Shown: positions 8,794 through 17,096 of the stretch, piece after piece
Position numbering within the stretch: the first letter of the stretch is position 1
Layout: each line of letters begins with the position of its first letter
Assembly (NCBI RefSeq): GCF_014230305.1
Contig: NZ_JACLAU010000032.1
Coordinates: 1 to 37,351, forward strand
DNA from: Novosphingobium aerophilum
Lineage (GTDB): Bacteria; Pseudomonadota; Alphaproteobacteria; Sphingomonadales; Sphingomonadaceae
Direction: 5' to 3'
DNA length: 37,351 bases
Program-made: the position numbers and the translations under genes
The notes under the pieces: generated by a model
Told to the model about the DNA's origin: nothing
Seen by the model: only the letters and a program-made list of their open reading frames with translations
Databases searched by the model: none

Positions 8794-9798
8794 GTGTTCG
8801 ACCGCCCCGCCCTTGTCTCCCAGGCCCGCGATACCATCGCGCGGGGCAGCAAGAGCTTTGCCGCGGCCTCGCACCTGTTCGACCGGGTCACCCGCGAGCG
8901 CGTCTGGCTGCTCTATGCCTGGTGCCGGGCCTGCGACGACATCGCCGATGCCCAGGACATGGGCGGCGAACTGGGCGACCAGTCGGGCGCGGCCGAGCGG
9001 CTGGCGACGATCCGCCGCCTGACCGATCTGGCCCTGGCCGGGCAGCCGACCGGCCGGGCCGAGTTCGATGCCTTTGCCCTGGTCGTGCAGGAATGCGGCA
9101 TCACCCGCGACATGGCCGACGACGTGATCGCCGGCTTCGCGCTCGACGCCGCCGACTGGACCCCGCGTTCCGAGGCCGACCTGCTGCGCTACTGCTTCCA
9201 TGTCGCCGGGGCGGTGGGGGTGATGATGGCCGTGGTCATGGGGGTCGCGCCCGACGATGACGACACGCTGGACCGGGCCTGCGACCTGGGGCTGGCGTTC
9301 CAACTGGGCAACATTGCCCGCGATATCGCCGAGGATGACCGGGCCGGGCGCTGCTATCTCCCCGCCGAATGGCTGGCCGAGGCCGACATTCCCCCCGGCG
9401 AGCAGTTCCGCCCGATCCATCGTCCCGCGCTGGTCGCGGCGGTGGCGCGGATGTGCCGGCTGGCGGAGGACTATGAACGGTCGGCGCGGGTCGGGGCGGC
9501 GCGGCTGGGGTTCCGCCAACGCTGGGCGGTGCTGAGCGCGGCGGGGATCTATGGCGCGATCGCGCGCAAGGTGGCCGCTGCCGGGCCCCATGCCTGGGAC
9601 CGGCGCGTCACCACCAGCGGCAAGGCCAAGCTCGGGTTCGTCGCCGGAGCCCTGCTCCGCGCCCTGCCGGGCATGGCGCCGCGCCGGGCCCAGCGGCCGG
9701 CGCTGTCGCGGCGCGAACTGCACGCCCTGGCGCTGGCCGATCCACCTCGCCCCGCGGCAGCGGAGATCAGGCCGGGCGTGGCATCCCCGGCAGAATGA
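8794..9798 (+). CDS. crtB: Phytoene synthase CrtB
   Basis: 334 residues from GTG 8794. It joins two geranylgeranyl diphosphates to phytoene, the first committed step of the pathway. Both Asp-rich magnesium/diphosphate motifs are present: CDDIADAQD (residues 47-55) and NIARDIAEDDRAGR. GSKSFAAAS near the N-terminus and CYLPAEW after the second motif are also typical. The frame stays open to a TTG at 8767, but that codon has no Shine-Dalgarno sequence and lies 3 bases after the inverted repeat. The GTG places the start where relatives begin, though its own signal (GAAG) is weak. The 3' end overlaps the opposing efflux gene by 32 bp. Confidence 0.93.
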   Translation: MFDRPALVSQARDTIARGSKSFAAASHLFDRVTRERVWLLYAWCRACDDIADAQDMGGELGDQSGAAERLATIRRLTDLALAGQPTGRAEFDAFALVVQECGITRDMADDVIAGFALDAADWTPRSEADLLRYCFHVAGAVGVMMAVVMGVAPDDDDTLDRACDLGLAFQLGNIARDIAEDDRAGRCYLPAEWLAEADIPPGEQFRPIHRPALVAAVARMCRLAEDYERSARVGAARLGFRQRWAVLSAAGIYGAIARKVAAAGPHAWDRRVTTSGKAKLGFVAGALLRALPGMAPRRAQRPALSRRELHALALADPPRPAAAEIRPGVASPAE

Positions 9799-11074
9799 CG
9801 CGGCGGAACAGCTTGCCCCGCTCGCTCCACAGGATCAGCGCCAGCGAGGTCAGCCCGGCGGCCAGCAGACCGTGGGCCAGCGGCCGGGCGCTCTGATCGT
9901 AGGCCTGGCCGACCGTGAGGCCGATCACCGTGCCGATCACCAGCCGCACGAAGGACTGCACCGAGCTGGCCGAACCGGCGGTGCGGGCAAAGGGCTGGAG
10001 CGCGATCGACGAGAAGTTGGCGCTCATGAAGCCGGACAGCATCATGCTGAGCGCCATGACCGGGACGAACTGCCACAGCGACTGGTGCGGCAGGTGCGCC
10101 AGGTAGACCTGCAGCGCGGCCACCAGGATATAGGCCAGCAGCGCGGTGTGCGCGACACGACGCGCGCCGAACCGCTCGACGATCCGCGAGTTGGCGAAGT
10201 TGCCGCAGGCCATGAACAGCGCCATGCCGCCGAAGTAATAGGGGAACTGCTCGCCCGCGCCGAAGTGTTCGCCCAGAAGCTGCTCGCAGCACTGCACCCA
10301 GCCCCAGATCAGCCCGAGCGGGCAGGCGCTGGCCAGGATGTAGCCCAGCGACGTGCGGTTGGTGAAGGTCTCCGCCATGTTGCGGGCGATCACCGTGGTC
10401 CGGATCGGCTGGCGGTGCTCGGGATCGAGCGATTCCGGCAGGCGCAGCGCCACCCAGGCGTAACCGAGCACGCCCATCACCGCCATCATGCCGAAGATCC
10501 AGCGCCATCCGGCAAGGACCAGGATGCCTTGCCCGATGGTCGGCGCGATCATCGGCACGATCAGGAAGATCACCGCGATCAGCGACTGCAGCCGCGCCAT
10601 CCGGTCGCCATCGAAGCGGTCGCGGATCACGGCCGAGGGCACCACCGACATCGAGGCGCAGGCGAACCCGCCGATCGTCCGGAAGGCCAGCATGGTGTTG
10701 AATTCGGTGACCAGCGCGCAGGCCACGCTGACCAGCACATAGCACACCAGCCCGGCCAGCAGCACGCGCCGACGGCCATAGCGATCGGCCAGCGGACCGG
10801 GGATCAGCGAGCCGAACGCCACTCCGCCCATGAACAGGCCGACGATGAGCTGGCGATGATTGGGGCTGGTCACACCCAGCTCACCGGCGATCTGGGGGAG
10901 CCCGGGCAGCATGGCATCGATCGCCAGCGCCTGCAGCGACATGATCAGCGCCACCATCACGATCAGCTCCCGCTCGCCGATGGCGAAGGCCGGTCGGGTC
11001 GGGTGCTGGTTAGCCGGGGGGGAAGCGGAACCGTGCATGGGTGGCTGATGAACGTTGGCGGCCGTCAAGGCCAC
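9767..11074 (-). CDS. Bcr/CflA-family MFS drug-efflux transporter
   Basis: 435 residues with about 12 hydrophobic segments. MFS marks include the first-loop motif GPLADRYGRRRVLL and D-A-M-L-P-G-L-P in helix 1, which points to the Bcr/CflA drug:proton antiporter group (bicyclomycin or chloramphenicol-type efflux). RDRFDGDRMARLQSL also fits a conserved cytoplasmic loop. The start is uncertain: GTG 11074 has an AAAAGGGG stretch directly against it, and ATG 11038 (423 residues) has no clear signal; either leaves a 25-40 residue cytoplasmic tail before helix 1. It overlaps the 3' end of crtB on the other strand. Substrate unknown. Confidence 0.85.
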   Translation of the reverse strand: MALTAANVHQPPMHGSASPPANQHPTRPAFAIGERELIVMVALIMSLQALAIDAMLPGLPQIAGELGVTSPNHRQLIVGLFMGGVAFGSLIPGPLADRYGRRRVLLAGLVCYVLVSVACALVTEFNTMLAFRTIGGFACASMSVVPSAVIRDRFDGDRMARLQSLIAVIFLIVPMIAPTIGQGILVLAGWRWIFGMMAVMGVLGYAWVALRLPESLDPEHRQPIRTTVIARNMAETFTNRTSLGYILASACPLGLIWGWVQCCEQLLGEHFGAGEQFPYYFGGMALFMACGNFANSRIVERFGARRVAHTALLAYILVAALQVYLAHLPHQSLWQFVPVMALSMMLSGFMSANFSSIALQPFARTAGSASSVQSFVRLVIGTVIGLTVGQAYDQSARPLAHGLLAAGLTSLALILWSERGKLFRRVILPGMPRPA

Positions 11075-11120
11075 CCCTTTTCTGAACTAAATTGGCACCT
11101 TGCCGCGGTGCAACCCCAGG

Positions 11121-11741
11121 TCAGGCAAAGCAGGTGACCGGTTGCCGCGCCGCGCCGAGCAGCCGCGCCACGGGCAGATCGTGCTCGCCCGCGGCGGCGG
11201 CGGCGAACAGCGCGCGCTTGTCCGTCCCGCGCGCCACGAACAGCAGGGCATCGCTGTCGAGCAGGGCCGGGATGGTCAGGCTGAACCGATCGAACGGCGC
11301 CTCCGGAGGCAGCGGATCGGGGGTGAGCCGGCGCAGCCGCTGCGGGTCATCGGGCCGGGGGTCGGTGTTCGGGAACAGCGAGGCGATATGCCCGTCCGCC
11401 CCCATGCCCAGCCAGGCGAGGGCGAAATGCGGCGGGACCAAGCCTTCGGCCAGCGGCACGATGCGGGCGCCGGCGGGTTCGAGCAGGGCCCGGATGCGCC
11501 CGACATTGCTGGCCGGATGGTCCTCCGGGACGATGCGATCGTCCCCCGGCCAGACCGCGATGCGGGACCAGTCGACGCCGCCGCGGACCAGTTCGGCCAG
11601 GATCGGAAAGGGGCTCGATCCGCCCGGGATGGTGATGGCGATGTCCTGCCCCCCGGCCCGCGCGAGCGCGGCCTCCAGGCACTCGGCGACCCAGGCAGCA
11701 ATGGCGCCATCGGCGGCGCCGTCGATGATGGCTATGCTCAT
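11121..11741 (-). CDS. pgl: 6-phosphogluconolactonase
   Basis: 206 residues, slightly short for the DevB/Pgl family (about 220-250). It hydrolyses 6-phosphogluconolactone in the oxidative pentose phosphate and Entner-Doudoroff routes. The family blocks are in order: TIPGGSSPFPIL, WPGDDRIVP followed by SNVGRIRALL, the signature LGMGADGHIASLFP, and a C-terminal LPVARLL. The usual W-x-D-E-R is W-P-G-D-D-R here. It stands alone rather than beside zwf/edd. It lies 46 bp upstream of the efflux gene on the same strand and 88 bp downstream of dps. Confidence 0.9.
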   Translation of the reverse strand: MSIAIIDGAADGAIAAWVAECLEAALARAGGQDIAITIPGGSSPFPILAELVRGGVDWSRIAVWPGDDRIVPEDHPASNVGRIRALLEPAGARIVPLAEGLVPPHFALAWLGMGADGHIASLFPNTDPRPDDPQRLRRLTPDPLPPEAPFDRFSLTIPALLDSDALLFVARGTDKRALFAAAAAGEHDLPVARLLGAARQPVTCFA

Positions 11742-11766
11742 GCCTGCCGCCTACCACCCTGCCCGA

Positions 11767-11809
11767 GGGCGGCAAACCGCGGCGCAATGCTATGCGCGGG
11801 CTGCCGCCC
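11767..11809 (-). terminator. Nested hairpin downstream of dps (possible terminator)
   Basis: GGGCGGCA (11767-11774) pairs with TGCCGCCC (11802-11809). Inside, GCGCA (11782-11786) pairs with TGCGC (11793-11797). The structure lies 20 bases past the dps stop and ends about 25 bases before the pgl start. No T-run follows, so Rho-independent action is uncertain. Confidence 0.35.
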
Positions 11810-11829
11810 CCGACGAAGGGTCGCCGCGT

Positions 11830-12282
11830 TCAGGCCAGCGTCTGGCTGAGGAACCAGATGCGCTGCTCGCACTGGTCGGTCCAGTCATCGATGATCCCGT
11901 CGGTGGCATTGTCCCCCACCTCGCCCGCCGAGTCCTTGGTGGCGCGCAACTGGGCGAGGAAGGTGCGGTTGTCGCCGATCAGTTCGCCGATCATCGCCTC
12001 GGCCGACAGGTCGGCCCGATCCTGCGCGGCAATGCGCGACCCGGCCGCCAGTGAGGTGAGCGAGGTGTGAGTGGTCGCCCCGTTCTTGCGGACCCGTTCG
12101 GCGATCAGATCGGTCAGGGCGAAGATTTCGGCGGCCTGCTCGTCGAACATCAGGTGGAGATCGCGGAACTGCGGCCCCCGCACATGCCAGTGGAAGTTCT
12201 TGGTCTTCACATAAAGCGCGAAGGCATCGGCCAGCAGGCCGTTGAGATTGGCGATATGCGCGGTCTTGACGTTGTCACCCAT
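11830..12282 (-). CDS. dps: Dps-family ferritin-like DNA-protection protein
   Basis: 150 residues. Dps forms a 12-subunit shell that oxidises and stores iron with peroxide and protects DNA during stress. The inter-subunit ferroxidase ligands are visible: His31 in FHWHVRG, His43, Asp47 and Glu51 in LHLMFDEQAAE. The N-terminus is short, without the Lys-rich tail that gives E. coli Dps its DNA binding, so DNA binding is not evident. ATG 12282 has GAAGGGA 6-7 bases upstream. An EcfG-type general-stress promoter precedes it (12322-12347), consistent with stationary-phase or stress induction. It appears monocistronic. Confidence 0.93.
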   Translation of the reverse strand: MGDNVKTAHIANLNGLLADAFALYVKTKNFHWHVRGPQFRDLHLMFDEQAAEIFALTDLIAERVRKNGATTHTSLTSLAAGSRIAAQDRADLSAEAMIGELIGDNRTFLAQLRATKDSAGEVGDNATDGIIDDWTDQCEQRIWFLSQTLA

Positions 12283-12321
12283 GGCGGATTCCCTTCGCGT
12301 TGGTGGCGATACCCGATCCTA

Positions 12322-12347
12322 TACGCGCAACCGACTAATCGCGTTCC
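12322..12347 (-). promoter_or_regulatory. Candidate EcfG (general stress sigma) promoter of dps
   Basis: On the minus strand GGAAC (12347-12343), a 17-base spacer, and CGTA (12325-12322) closely match the alphaproteobacterial EcfG consensus GGAAC-N16/17-CGTT, with 3 of 4 bases in the -10. Transcription would start near 12315, about 33 bases before the dps ATG. The direct repeat GACTAAT/GACTAAA (12333-12339, 12349-12355) overlaps it. Confidence 0.5.
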
Positions 12348-12365
12348 TGACTAAATGCGGTCAGT

Positions 12366-12929
12366 CTAAACGTTGATCCCGATTACATTGGGCACGCCGA
12401 CCGCCAGCCCGACCAGCAGCAGCACGCCCCCGATCACCCGCCGGGCCCAGCGCGCTTCGGTCGAGGCCAGCAGGTGCGGCGCGGCCCAGCCGGCAGCGAG
12501 GGCCGCCATGCTGCCCAGGGCTCCGCCGATGGCCGCCGGGATCGGGGCGGCGGTGCCCACGGCGAGGGCCAGGATCAGGAAGCGTGCGGCGTCGGTCAAT
12601 TGCAGCGCGAGCAGCACCACCCCCGCGGCGAACAGCGAATGGGTGGGCTCCTGCGGCGCCGGCTTGGGCGCGAGCAGCAGCATCTCGCCCCCGGCCAGCA
12701 GCAGGGCGATCGCGCCGAACAGCCCGCGCGCCGCCGGCGCCATCCCGGCCAGCATGCGTCCGCCGAGCCAGGCCGCCAGCGCGCTGCTCGCGACGGCCAC
12801 CAGCAAGGCCACGACCAGCAGGACAGGCCGCCGCCCCTGGCTCGCGCCGAGCTGCGCGACCAGCGCCTGATCGCGCGCGCCGAGCGAGGCGAGGAACGCG
12901 GCCAGCAGGGCGTAGAGGAAGCCGCTCAG
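12366..12929 (-). CDS. UPF0016/TMEM165-like membrane protein, apparent CTG start
   Basis: 187 residues if begun at CTG 12929. Six or so hydrophobic helices form two similar halves. The family moves Mn or Ca ions and carries E-x-G-D-[KR] in each half. Here the first motif reads S-L-G-A-R-D-Q and the second Q-L-T-D-A-A-R, so both are degenerate and transport cannot be assumed. The first in-frame ATG/GTG is GTG 12812, but starting there would remove the whole first helix (FLYALLAAFLASLG). Homology begins exactly at the CTG, which also overlaps the TGA of an upstream 28-codon frame. Function uncertain. Confidence 0.55.
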   Translation of the reverse strand: MSGFLYALLAAFLASLGARDQALVAQLGASQGRRPVLLVVALLVAVASSALAAWLGGRMLAGMAPAARGLFGAIALLLAGGEMLLLAPKPAPQEPTHSLFAAGVVLLALQLTDAARFLILALAVGTAAPIPAAIGGALGSMAALAAGWAAPHLLASTEARWARRVIGGVLLLVGLAVGVPNVIGINV

Positions 12930-13012
12930 GACCGGGGCTTTCGCGGAAGACCCGGCAGGGCAGAGGGTCGGCGTCGGAGCAGGGCCGGCCCTGCTCCGGA
13001 AAGGTGGATCAT
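12926..13012 (-). CDS. Small upstream ORF (28 aa) overlapping the UPF0016-like gene
   Basis: ATG 13012 opens a 28-codon Arg/Pro-rich frame (MIHLSGAGPALLRRR...) whose TGA overlaps the CTG start of the next gene as CTGA. It spans the 24-bp palindrome at 12975-12998. The peptide matches nothing I recognise. It may serve only to bring ribosomes to the non-standard start, or be chance. Confidence 0.3.
   Translation of the reverse strand: MIHLSGAGPALLRRRPSALPGLPRKPRS
12975..12998. repeat. Perfect 24-bp palindrome
   Basis: CGGAGCAGGGCC followed by its exact complement GGCCCTGCTCCG, without a loop. It lies between the PilZ gene and the UPF0016-like gene. It could be an operator for a dimeric regulator or the stem of a terminator for the PilZ transcript; no T-run follows on either strand. 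Confidence 0.75.
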
Positions 13013-13075
13013 GCTGGCAGGCTCCGGGCGTTGCCGCTTCCGGCTAGCACCGACTCGTCGTCGATGCCACTGCCA

Positions 13076-13435
13076 TCAGGCGGCCAGGCGGCGCGGGGCC
13101 TCGGCGCGATAGGGCACTTCGGGCGGGAGGAAGGTGGCGTAGCAACGATGCATGTGTTCGGCCACGGCCGGGTGCAGCGGGCGCTCGAACTCGATCCCGC
13201 ACTCGTGCCGACCGGACCAGCGGACCGTGCCGCACAGGCCTTCCATTCCCGTCGGCCGGACCACCACCCGCGTACCGGGGCGGATGTTGAGCGCGAAGCT
13301 CATGATCCGGCAGCCTTCGGGCGAGATGTCGCGGATCACCACGTCCTCAACGAAGCCGCTCAGCATGCGGCAGCGCGCGGGCATGGCCAGGGCCAGGCGG
13401 CGGGAGCGACGGCATTCTTCGGTAGGCTGGCTCAT
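13076..13435 (-). CDS. PilZ-domain protein (likely cyclic-di-GMP receptor)
   Basis: 119 residues, a single PilZ domain. The two cyclic-di-GMP binding motifs are present: R-x-x-x-R as RRSRR (residues 9-13) and [DN]-x-S-x-x-G as DISPEG. Later strands include [15 protein letters not shown], which fits the PilZ barrel (V-x-W ... G-[VI]-x-F). No output domain is attached, so it probably acts by binding a partner. I chose ATG 13435 over ATG 13444 because GAGG lies 9 bases upstream of it, while for the outer ATG the same GAGG is directly adjacent. It is divergent from uvrB, with about 120 bp between them. Confidence 0.9.
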   Translation of the reverse strand: MSQPTEECRRSRRLALAMPARCRMLSGFVEDVVIRDISPEGCRIMSFALNIRPGTRVVVRPTGMEGLCGTVRWSGRHECGIEFERPLHPAVAEHMHRCYATFLPPEVPYRAEAPRRLAA

Positions 13436-13556
13436 CGGGAACATCCTCGTCCAGAACTCTCGTTTAGGAGGACGGTGGAGTGCGAACGGTTTTCAGTCGG
13501 GCGGAAAAATCGCCCTGCCATTGCGGAACGCAGCACGAACACCCATAGTCGGGGAC

Positions 13557-15746
13557 ATGGCCGAACTCGTCATCCGCCGGGGCCTGGAAGAGCCCGACAC
13601 ATCGGGCGCCTTTGTCCCGCACAAGCCGAAACGCCCCGAGAAATCGGACGGCGGCCGGCCGTTCCGGATTGTCTCGGACTATCAGCCGGCGGGCGATCAG
13701 CCGACCGCGATCGCCGACCTCGTCGCGGGGATCAGCGAACAGGGGGAAAAGACCCAGGTCCTGCTGGGGGTGACCGGTTCGGGCAAGACCTTCACCATGG
13801 CCAAGGTGATCGAGGCGACGCAGCGCCCGGCGCTGATCCTGGCCCCGAACAAGATCCTGGCCGCGCAGCTCTATGGCGAATTCCGCAGCTTCTTCCCCGA
13901 GAACGCGGTGGAGTACTTCGTCTCCTACTACGACTACTACCAGCCCGAAGCCTATGTCCCCCGGTCCGACACCTACATCGAGAAGGAAAGCTCGGTGAAC
14001 GAGGCGATCGACCGGATGCGCCACTCGGCCACGCGCGCCCTGCTGGAACGCGACGATGTGATCATCGTCGCCTCGGTCTCCTGCCTTTATGGCATCGGCT
14101 CGGTCGAGACCTATTCGGCGATGATCTTCGACCTCAAGAAGGGGGAAAGCGTCGACCAGCGCGAGATCATCCGCAAGCTGGTGGCGCTGCAGTACAAGCG
14201 CAACGATGCCGCCTTCGCCCGGGGCAACTTCCGTGTGCGCGGCGACAATCTGGAGATCTTCCCCAGCCACTACGAGGACATGGCCTGGCGGATCAGCTTC
14301 TTCGGCGACGAGATCGAGGAGATCGCCGAGTTCGACCCGTTGACCGGCAAGGCCGGGACCAAGCTGGACAAGGTCCGGGTCTATGCCAATTCGCACTATG
14401 TCACCCCGGGGCCGACGATGAAGCAGGCGGCCGACGCGATCCGCTTCGAGCTGCAGGAGCGGCTCAAGGAGCTGAATGCCGAAGGGCGGCTGCTGGAAGC
14501 GCAGCGGCTCGAGCAGCGCACCAACTTCGACCTGGAAATGATCGCCGCGACCGGCTCCTGCGCAGGGATCGAGAATTACAGCCGCTTCCTGACCGGCCGC
14601 CTGCCCGGCGAGCCGCCGCCGACGCTGTTCGAATACCTGCCCGACAACGCCCTGCTGTTCGTGGACGAAAGCCACCAGACCGTGCCGCAGATCGGGGCCA
14701 TGGCGCGGGGCGACCACCGCCGCAAGCTGACTCTGGCCGAATACGGCTTCCGCCTGCCGAGCTGCATCGACAACCGCCCGCTGCGCTTCAACGAATGGGA
14801 CGCGATGCGCCCGCAGACGGTCGCGGTCTCGGCCACGCCGGGCGGGTGGGAGATGGAGCAGTCGGGCGGGGTCTTCGCCGAGCAGGTGATCCGGCCGACC
14901 GGACTGATCGACCCGCCGGTGACGATCCGCCCGGTGGAAGACCAGGTGCAGGACTGCATCAACGAATGCCGCGAGACCGCGGCCAAGGGCTATCGTACCC
15001 TCGTCACCACCCTAACCAAGCGCATGGCCGAGGACCTGACCGAGTTCATGCACGAGGCGGGCCTGCGCGTGCGCTACATGCATTCCGACGTCGAGACCCT
15101 GGAGCGCATCGAGCTGATCCGCGACCTGCGACTGGGGGTCTATGACGTGCTGGTGGGGATCAACCTGCTGCGCGAGGGCCTGGACATTCCCGAGTGCGGG
15201 CTGGTCTGCATCCTCGATGCCGACAAGGAGGGCTTCCTCCGGTCCGAGACCAGCCTGATCCAGACCATCGGCCGTGCCGCGCGCAATGTCGACGGGCGGG
15301 TCATCCTCTATGCCGACCGGATGACCGGCAGCATGGAGCGGGCCATCGCCGAAACCGACCGCAGGCGGGAAAAGCAGCGCGCCTACAACGAACTGCACGG
15401 GATCACCCCGGCCACGATCAAGCGCAACATCCACGATATCGTCGCCGACACGGCCAGTCGCGACGGCGTGGTGGTCGAGCTGGAGGACGATGGGCTCAAC
15501 AACCTGGTCGGGCACAATCTGCGCGGGTATATCGAGGATCTGGAAAAGCGCATGCGCGCCGCCGCCGCCGATCTGGAATTCGAGGAGGCGGGCCGTCTGC
15601 GCGACGAAATCCGCCGGCTGGAAGCGACCGAGCTGGGCCTTCCCGAGGGCGATCGCAAGGCGCCCGTGGTGGGCCGCAGCAACGAAGGCAAGCCAGGGAC
15701 CAGGAAAACGCGGTTCGGCAAGAGCCAGCGGAAATGGGGGAAGTGA
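13557..15746 (+). CDS. uvrB: Excinuclease ABC subunit UvrB
   Basis: 729 residues, in the normal range. UvrB is the damage-verifying helicase-like core of nucleotide excision repair; it receives DNA from UvrA and binds UvrC. Walker A is GVTGSGKT (71-78). The beta-hairpin region reads [12 protein letters not shown]. Motif II is FVDESH, motif VI is QTIGRAARN, and the C-terminal UVR domain is [21 protein letters not shown] 13557 has GGGGA 3 bases before it and begins MAELVIRRG; the frame is open further upstream but that part opposes pilZ. No clear alphaproteobacterial LexA box (GTTC-N7-GTTC) was found upstream. Confidence 0.97.
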   Translation: MAELVIRRGLEEPDTSGAFVPHKPKRPEKSDGGRPFRIVSDYQPAGDQPTAIADLVAGISEQGEKTQVLLGVTGSGKTFTMAKVIEATQRPALILAPNKILAAQLYGEFRSFFPENAVEYFVSYYDYYQPEAYVPRSDTYIEKESSVNEAIDRMRHSATRALLERDDVIIVASVSCLYGIGSVETYSAMIFDLKKGESVDQREIIRKLVALQYKRNDAAFARGNFRVRGDNLEIFPSHYEDMAWRISFFGDEIEEIAEFDPLTGKAGTKLDKVRVYANSHYVTPGPTMKQAADAIRFELQERLKELNAEGRLLEAQRLEQRTNFDLEMIAATGSCAGIENYSRFLTGRLPGEPPPTLFEYLPDNALLFVDESHQTVPQIGAMARGDHRRKLTLAEYGFRLPSCIDNRPLRFNEWDAMRPQTVAVSATPGGWEMEQSGGVFAEQVIRPTGLIDPPVTIRPVEDQVQDCINECRETAAKGYRTLVTTLTKRMAEDLTEFMHEAGLRVRYMHSDVETLERIELIRDLRLGVYDVLVGINLLREGLDIPECGLVCILDADKEGFLRSETSLIQTIGRAARNVDGRVILYADRMTGSMERAIAETDRRREKQRAYNELHGITPATIKRNIHDIVADTASRDGVVVELEDDGLNNLVGHNLRGYIEDLEKRMRAAAADLEFEEAGRLRDEIRRLEATELGLPEGDRKAPVVGRSNEGKPGTRKTRFGKSQRKWGK

Positions 15747-15837
15747 TCCGCCACCCGTGCCCGGCCTGCGCCAATCCGTGGAACTTCGCGGGAACGCGTA
15801 TTGCCTTTGTAAACAGGCCACCGCACAATCTCGGCCA

Positions 15838-16404
15838 ATGACAAGACCCGGGACGCTCGCATCGCTGACCCTTGCCCTGGCCTTGGCTGCCTGTTCGCAG
15901 TCCCAGGGGCAGGTCGTGGCGAGCTCCGGCCCGGCCGACGGCTACCCGGCGCGACTGAACCTGGTCGGTGCCGAACAGCCGCAGGAGGTGGCGCCGCGGC
16001 AGCCCGAGGGCGCGCAGTGGCTTGCGGCGGGGGAACGCCTGTCGTTCGGGGTGCCGGGACAAGCGCCGCTCCTCACCCTGACCTGCGAACGCGACCCCTC
16101 CGGAGCCAGCCTGATCCGTCTGGTCCGCACCACCCGGGCCGAAAGCGGGGCCAAGGCCCTGCTCGCCCTGATCGGCAACGGCCGGATCGCCCGCCTTCCG
16201 GTCAACGCCATGGCCGATGGCGAGGCCGGACGCTGGGAGGGCCTCGTCCCCGCCGTCGATCCGCGACTGGACGTGCTCAAAGGGATCAACTCGGTGGAAG
16301 CCACCCTGCCGGGCGGGGGCACGCTGCAGCTCAAGTCCAGCGGTGAACCGCGCCGCCTGCTCGAAGCCTGCCGCGCGCGCGACCTGTCCCGCGCCGCGGT
16401 CTGA
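15838..16404 (+). CDS. Putative lipoprotein of unknown function
   Basis: 188 residues. A lipoprotein signal peptide ends in the lipobox L-A-A-C at about residues 16-19, so the mature protein should be lipid-anchored and periplasmic or outer-membrane facing. The rest has no family I recognise: it includes LSFGVPGQAPLLTLTCERD, RLVRTTRAESGAKAL and a C-terminal Cys in LLEACRARD, which may pair with the Cys in LTCERD. It is compact and beta-rich in appearance. It lies 91 bp after uvrB on the same strand and is closed by a good terminator hairpin at its stop codon. Confidence 0.75.
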   Translation: MTRPGTLASLTLALALAACSQSQGQVVASSGPADGYPARLNLVGAEQPQEVAPRQPEGAQWLAAGERLSFGVPGQAPLLTLTCERDPSGASLIRLVRTTRAESGAKALLALIGNGRIARLPVNAMADGEAGRWEGLVPAVDPRLDVLKGINSVEATLPGGGTLQLKSSGEPRRLLEACRARDLSRAAV

Positions 16405-16424
16405 ACCCGCCTTCGCGGGTTTGC
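16404..16424. terminator. Bidirectional intrinsic terminator
   Basis: AACCCGC, loop CTTC, GCGGGTT, then TGCTT. A 7-bp stem with a stable tetraloop lies between two genes that converge, the lipoprotein (stop 16404) and the helix-hairpin-helix gene (stop 16426). Confidence 0.65.
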
Positions 16425-16425
16425 T

Positions 16426-16983
16426 TCACAATTTGCCGAAGCGACTTTCGTAACCGGCCGTGTCCCCGGCCGCGAGCAGCCTGGCCTGTTCGACCCACTG
16501 ATCGCGCGCCGGACGGCCGGCAAAGCTGCCCAGCTTGGCATCGATCGCGGCCAGATCGGCGTCCGTCCAGGCCGCGATCTGGGCAAAGCGCGTCACCCCC
16601 AGACCCGCCAGCAGGGTGGACAGCTTGGGGCCCAGGCCCTTGATCCGGGTGAGATCGTCCGCCGGCAGGTCCGGGGCGTCAGCAGGACGTTCGTCCAGGC
16701 TCGCCGCCGCCGTCTCTTCCTGCACCGCGGCGGCGATCACTTCGGCGACGCCGCCCAGCGTTCCGGCCGCGGGCGGGATGGCATAGGCCGCCGCGGCGGC
16801 GGGGGCGGCATCGATCAGGGCCTGGTTGCGCTGGGCGGGAGCGGCGCCCTCGTCGAGCACGTCCGGCCGCCGTTCGCGCGCCGGAGCCTTGGTGGCCCGG
16901 CTGAACAGCCACCAGGCGACCAGCAGGACCAGCACCACCACACCGGCCACGATTGGCCAGTTACCCTCGATCACCTGCACCAT
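16426..16983 (-). CDS. Membrane-anchored helix-hairpin-helix protein
   Basis: 185 residues. One N-terminal membrane helix (IVAGVVVLVLLVAWWLF, about 11-27) is followed by an Ala-rich linker to about residue 105. A C-terminal domain then reads DDLTRIKGLGPKLSTLLAGLG, FAQIAAWTDADLAAID and a W-V-E-Q-A-R motif. This resembles the helix-hairpin-helix module added to some NuoE subunits and to many small alphaproteobacterial membrane proteins (DDLxxIxGxGP). Such modules bind DNA or protein; the partner is unknown. It follows the VWA gene by 113 bp on the same strand and may be co-transcribed. Confidence 0.75.
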   Translation of the reverse strand: MVQVIEGNWPIVAGVVVLVLLVAWWLFSRATKAPARERRPDVLDEGAAPAQRNQALIDAAPAAAAAYAIPPAAGTLGGVAEVIAAAVQEETAAASLDERPADAPDLPADDLTRIKGLGPKLSTLLAGLGVTRFAQIAAWTDADLAAIDAKLGSFAGRPARDQWVEQARLLAAGDTAGYESRFGKL

Positions 16984-17096
16984 CCGCCGCGTCCTTGCGC
17001 ATTCCGCCCGGGCGATTCCCGCCGGGCCCGAGCCGCCCCATAGCCCAAGGCTGCGGCGGCGAGAACCTCTGGCGCGGTGGGATCAGGCCTGGGCCA

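Noticed and set aside
13445..13556. Possible LexA (SOS) box before uvrB around GAACTCTCGTTT
   Set aside because: It does not fit the alphaproteobacterial GTTC-N7-GTTC direct repeat at either candidate position.
12584..15145. 853-codon plus-strand frame running through the membrane-protein, PilZ and uvrB regions
   Set aside because: It is low-complexity Arg/Ala/Pro sequence in the wrong frame of uvrB and antisense to two genes; uvrB itself is clear.
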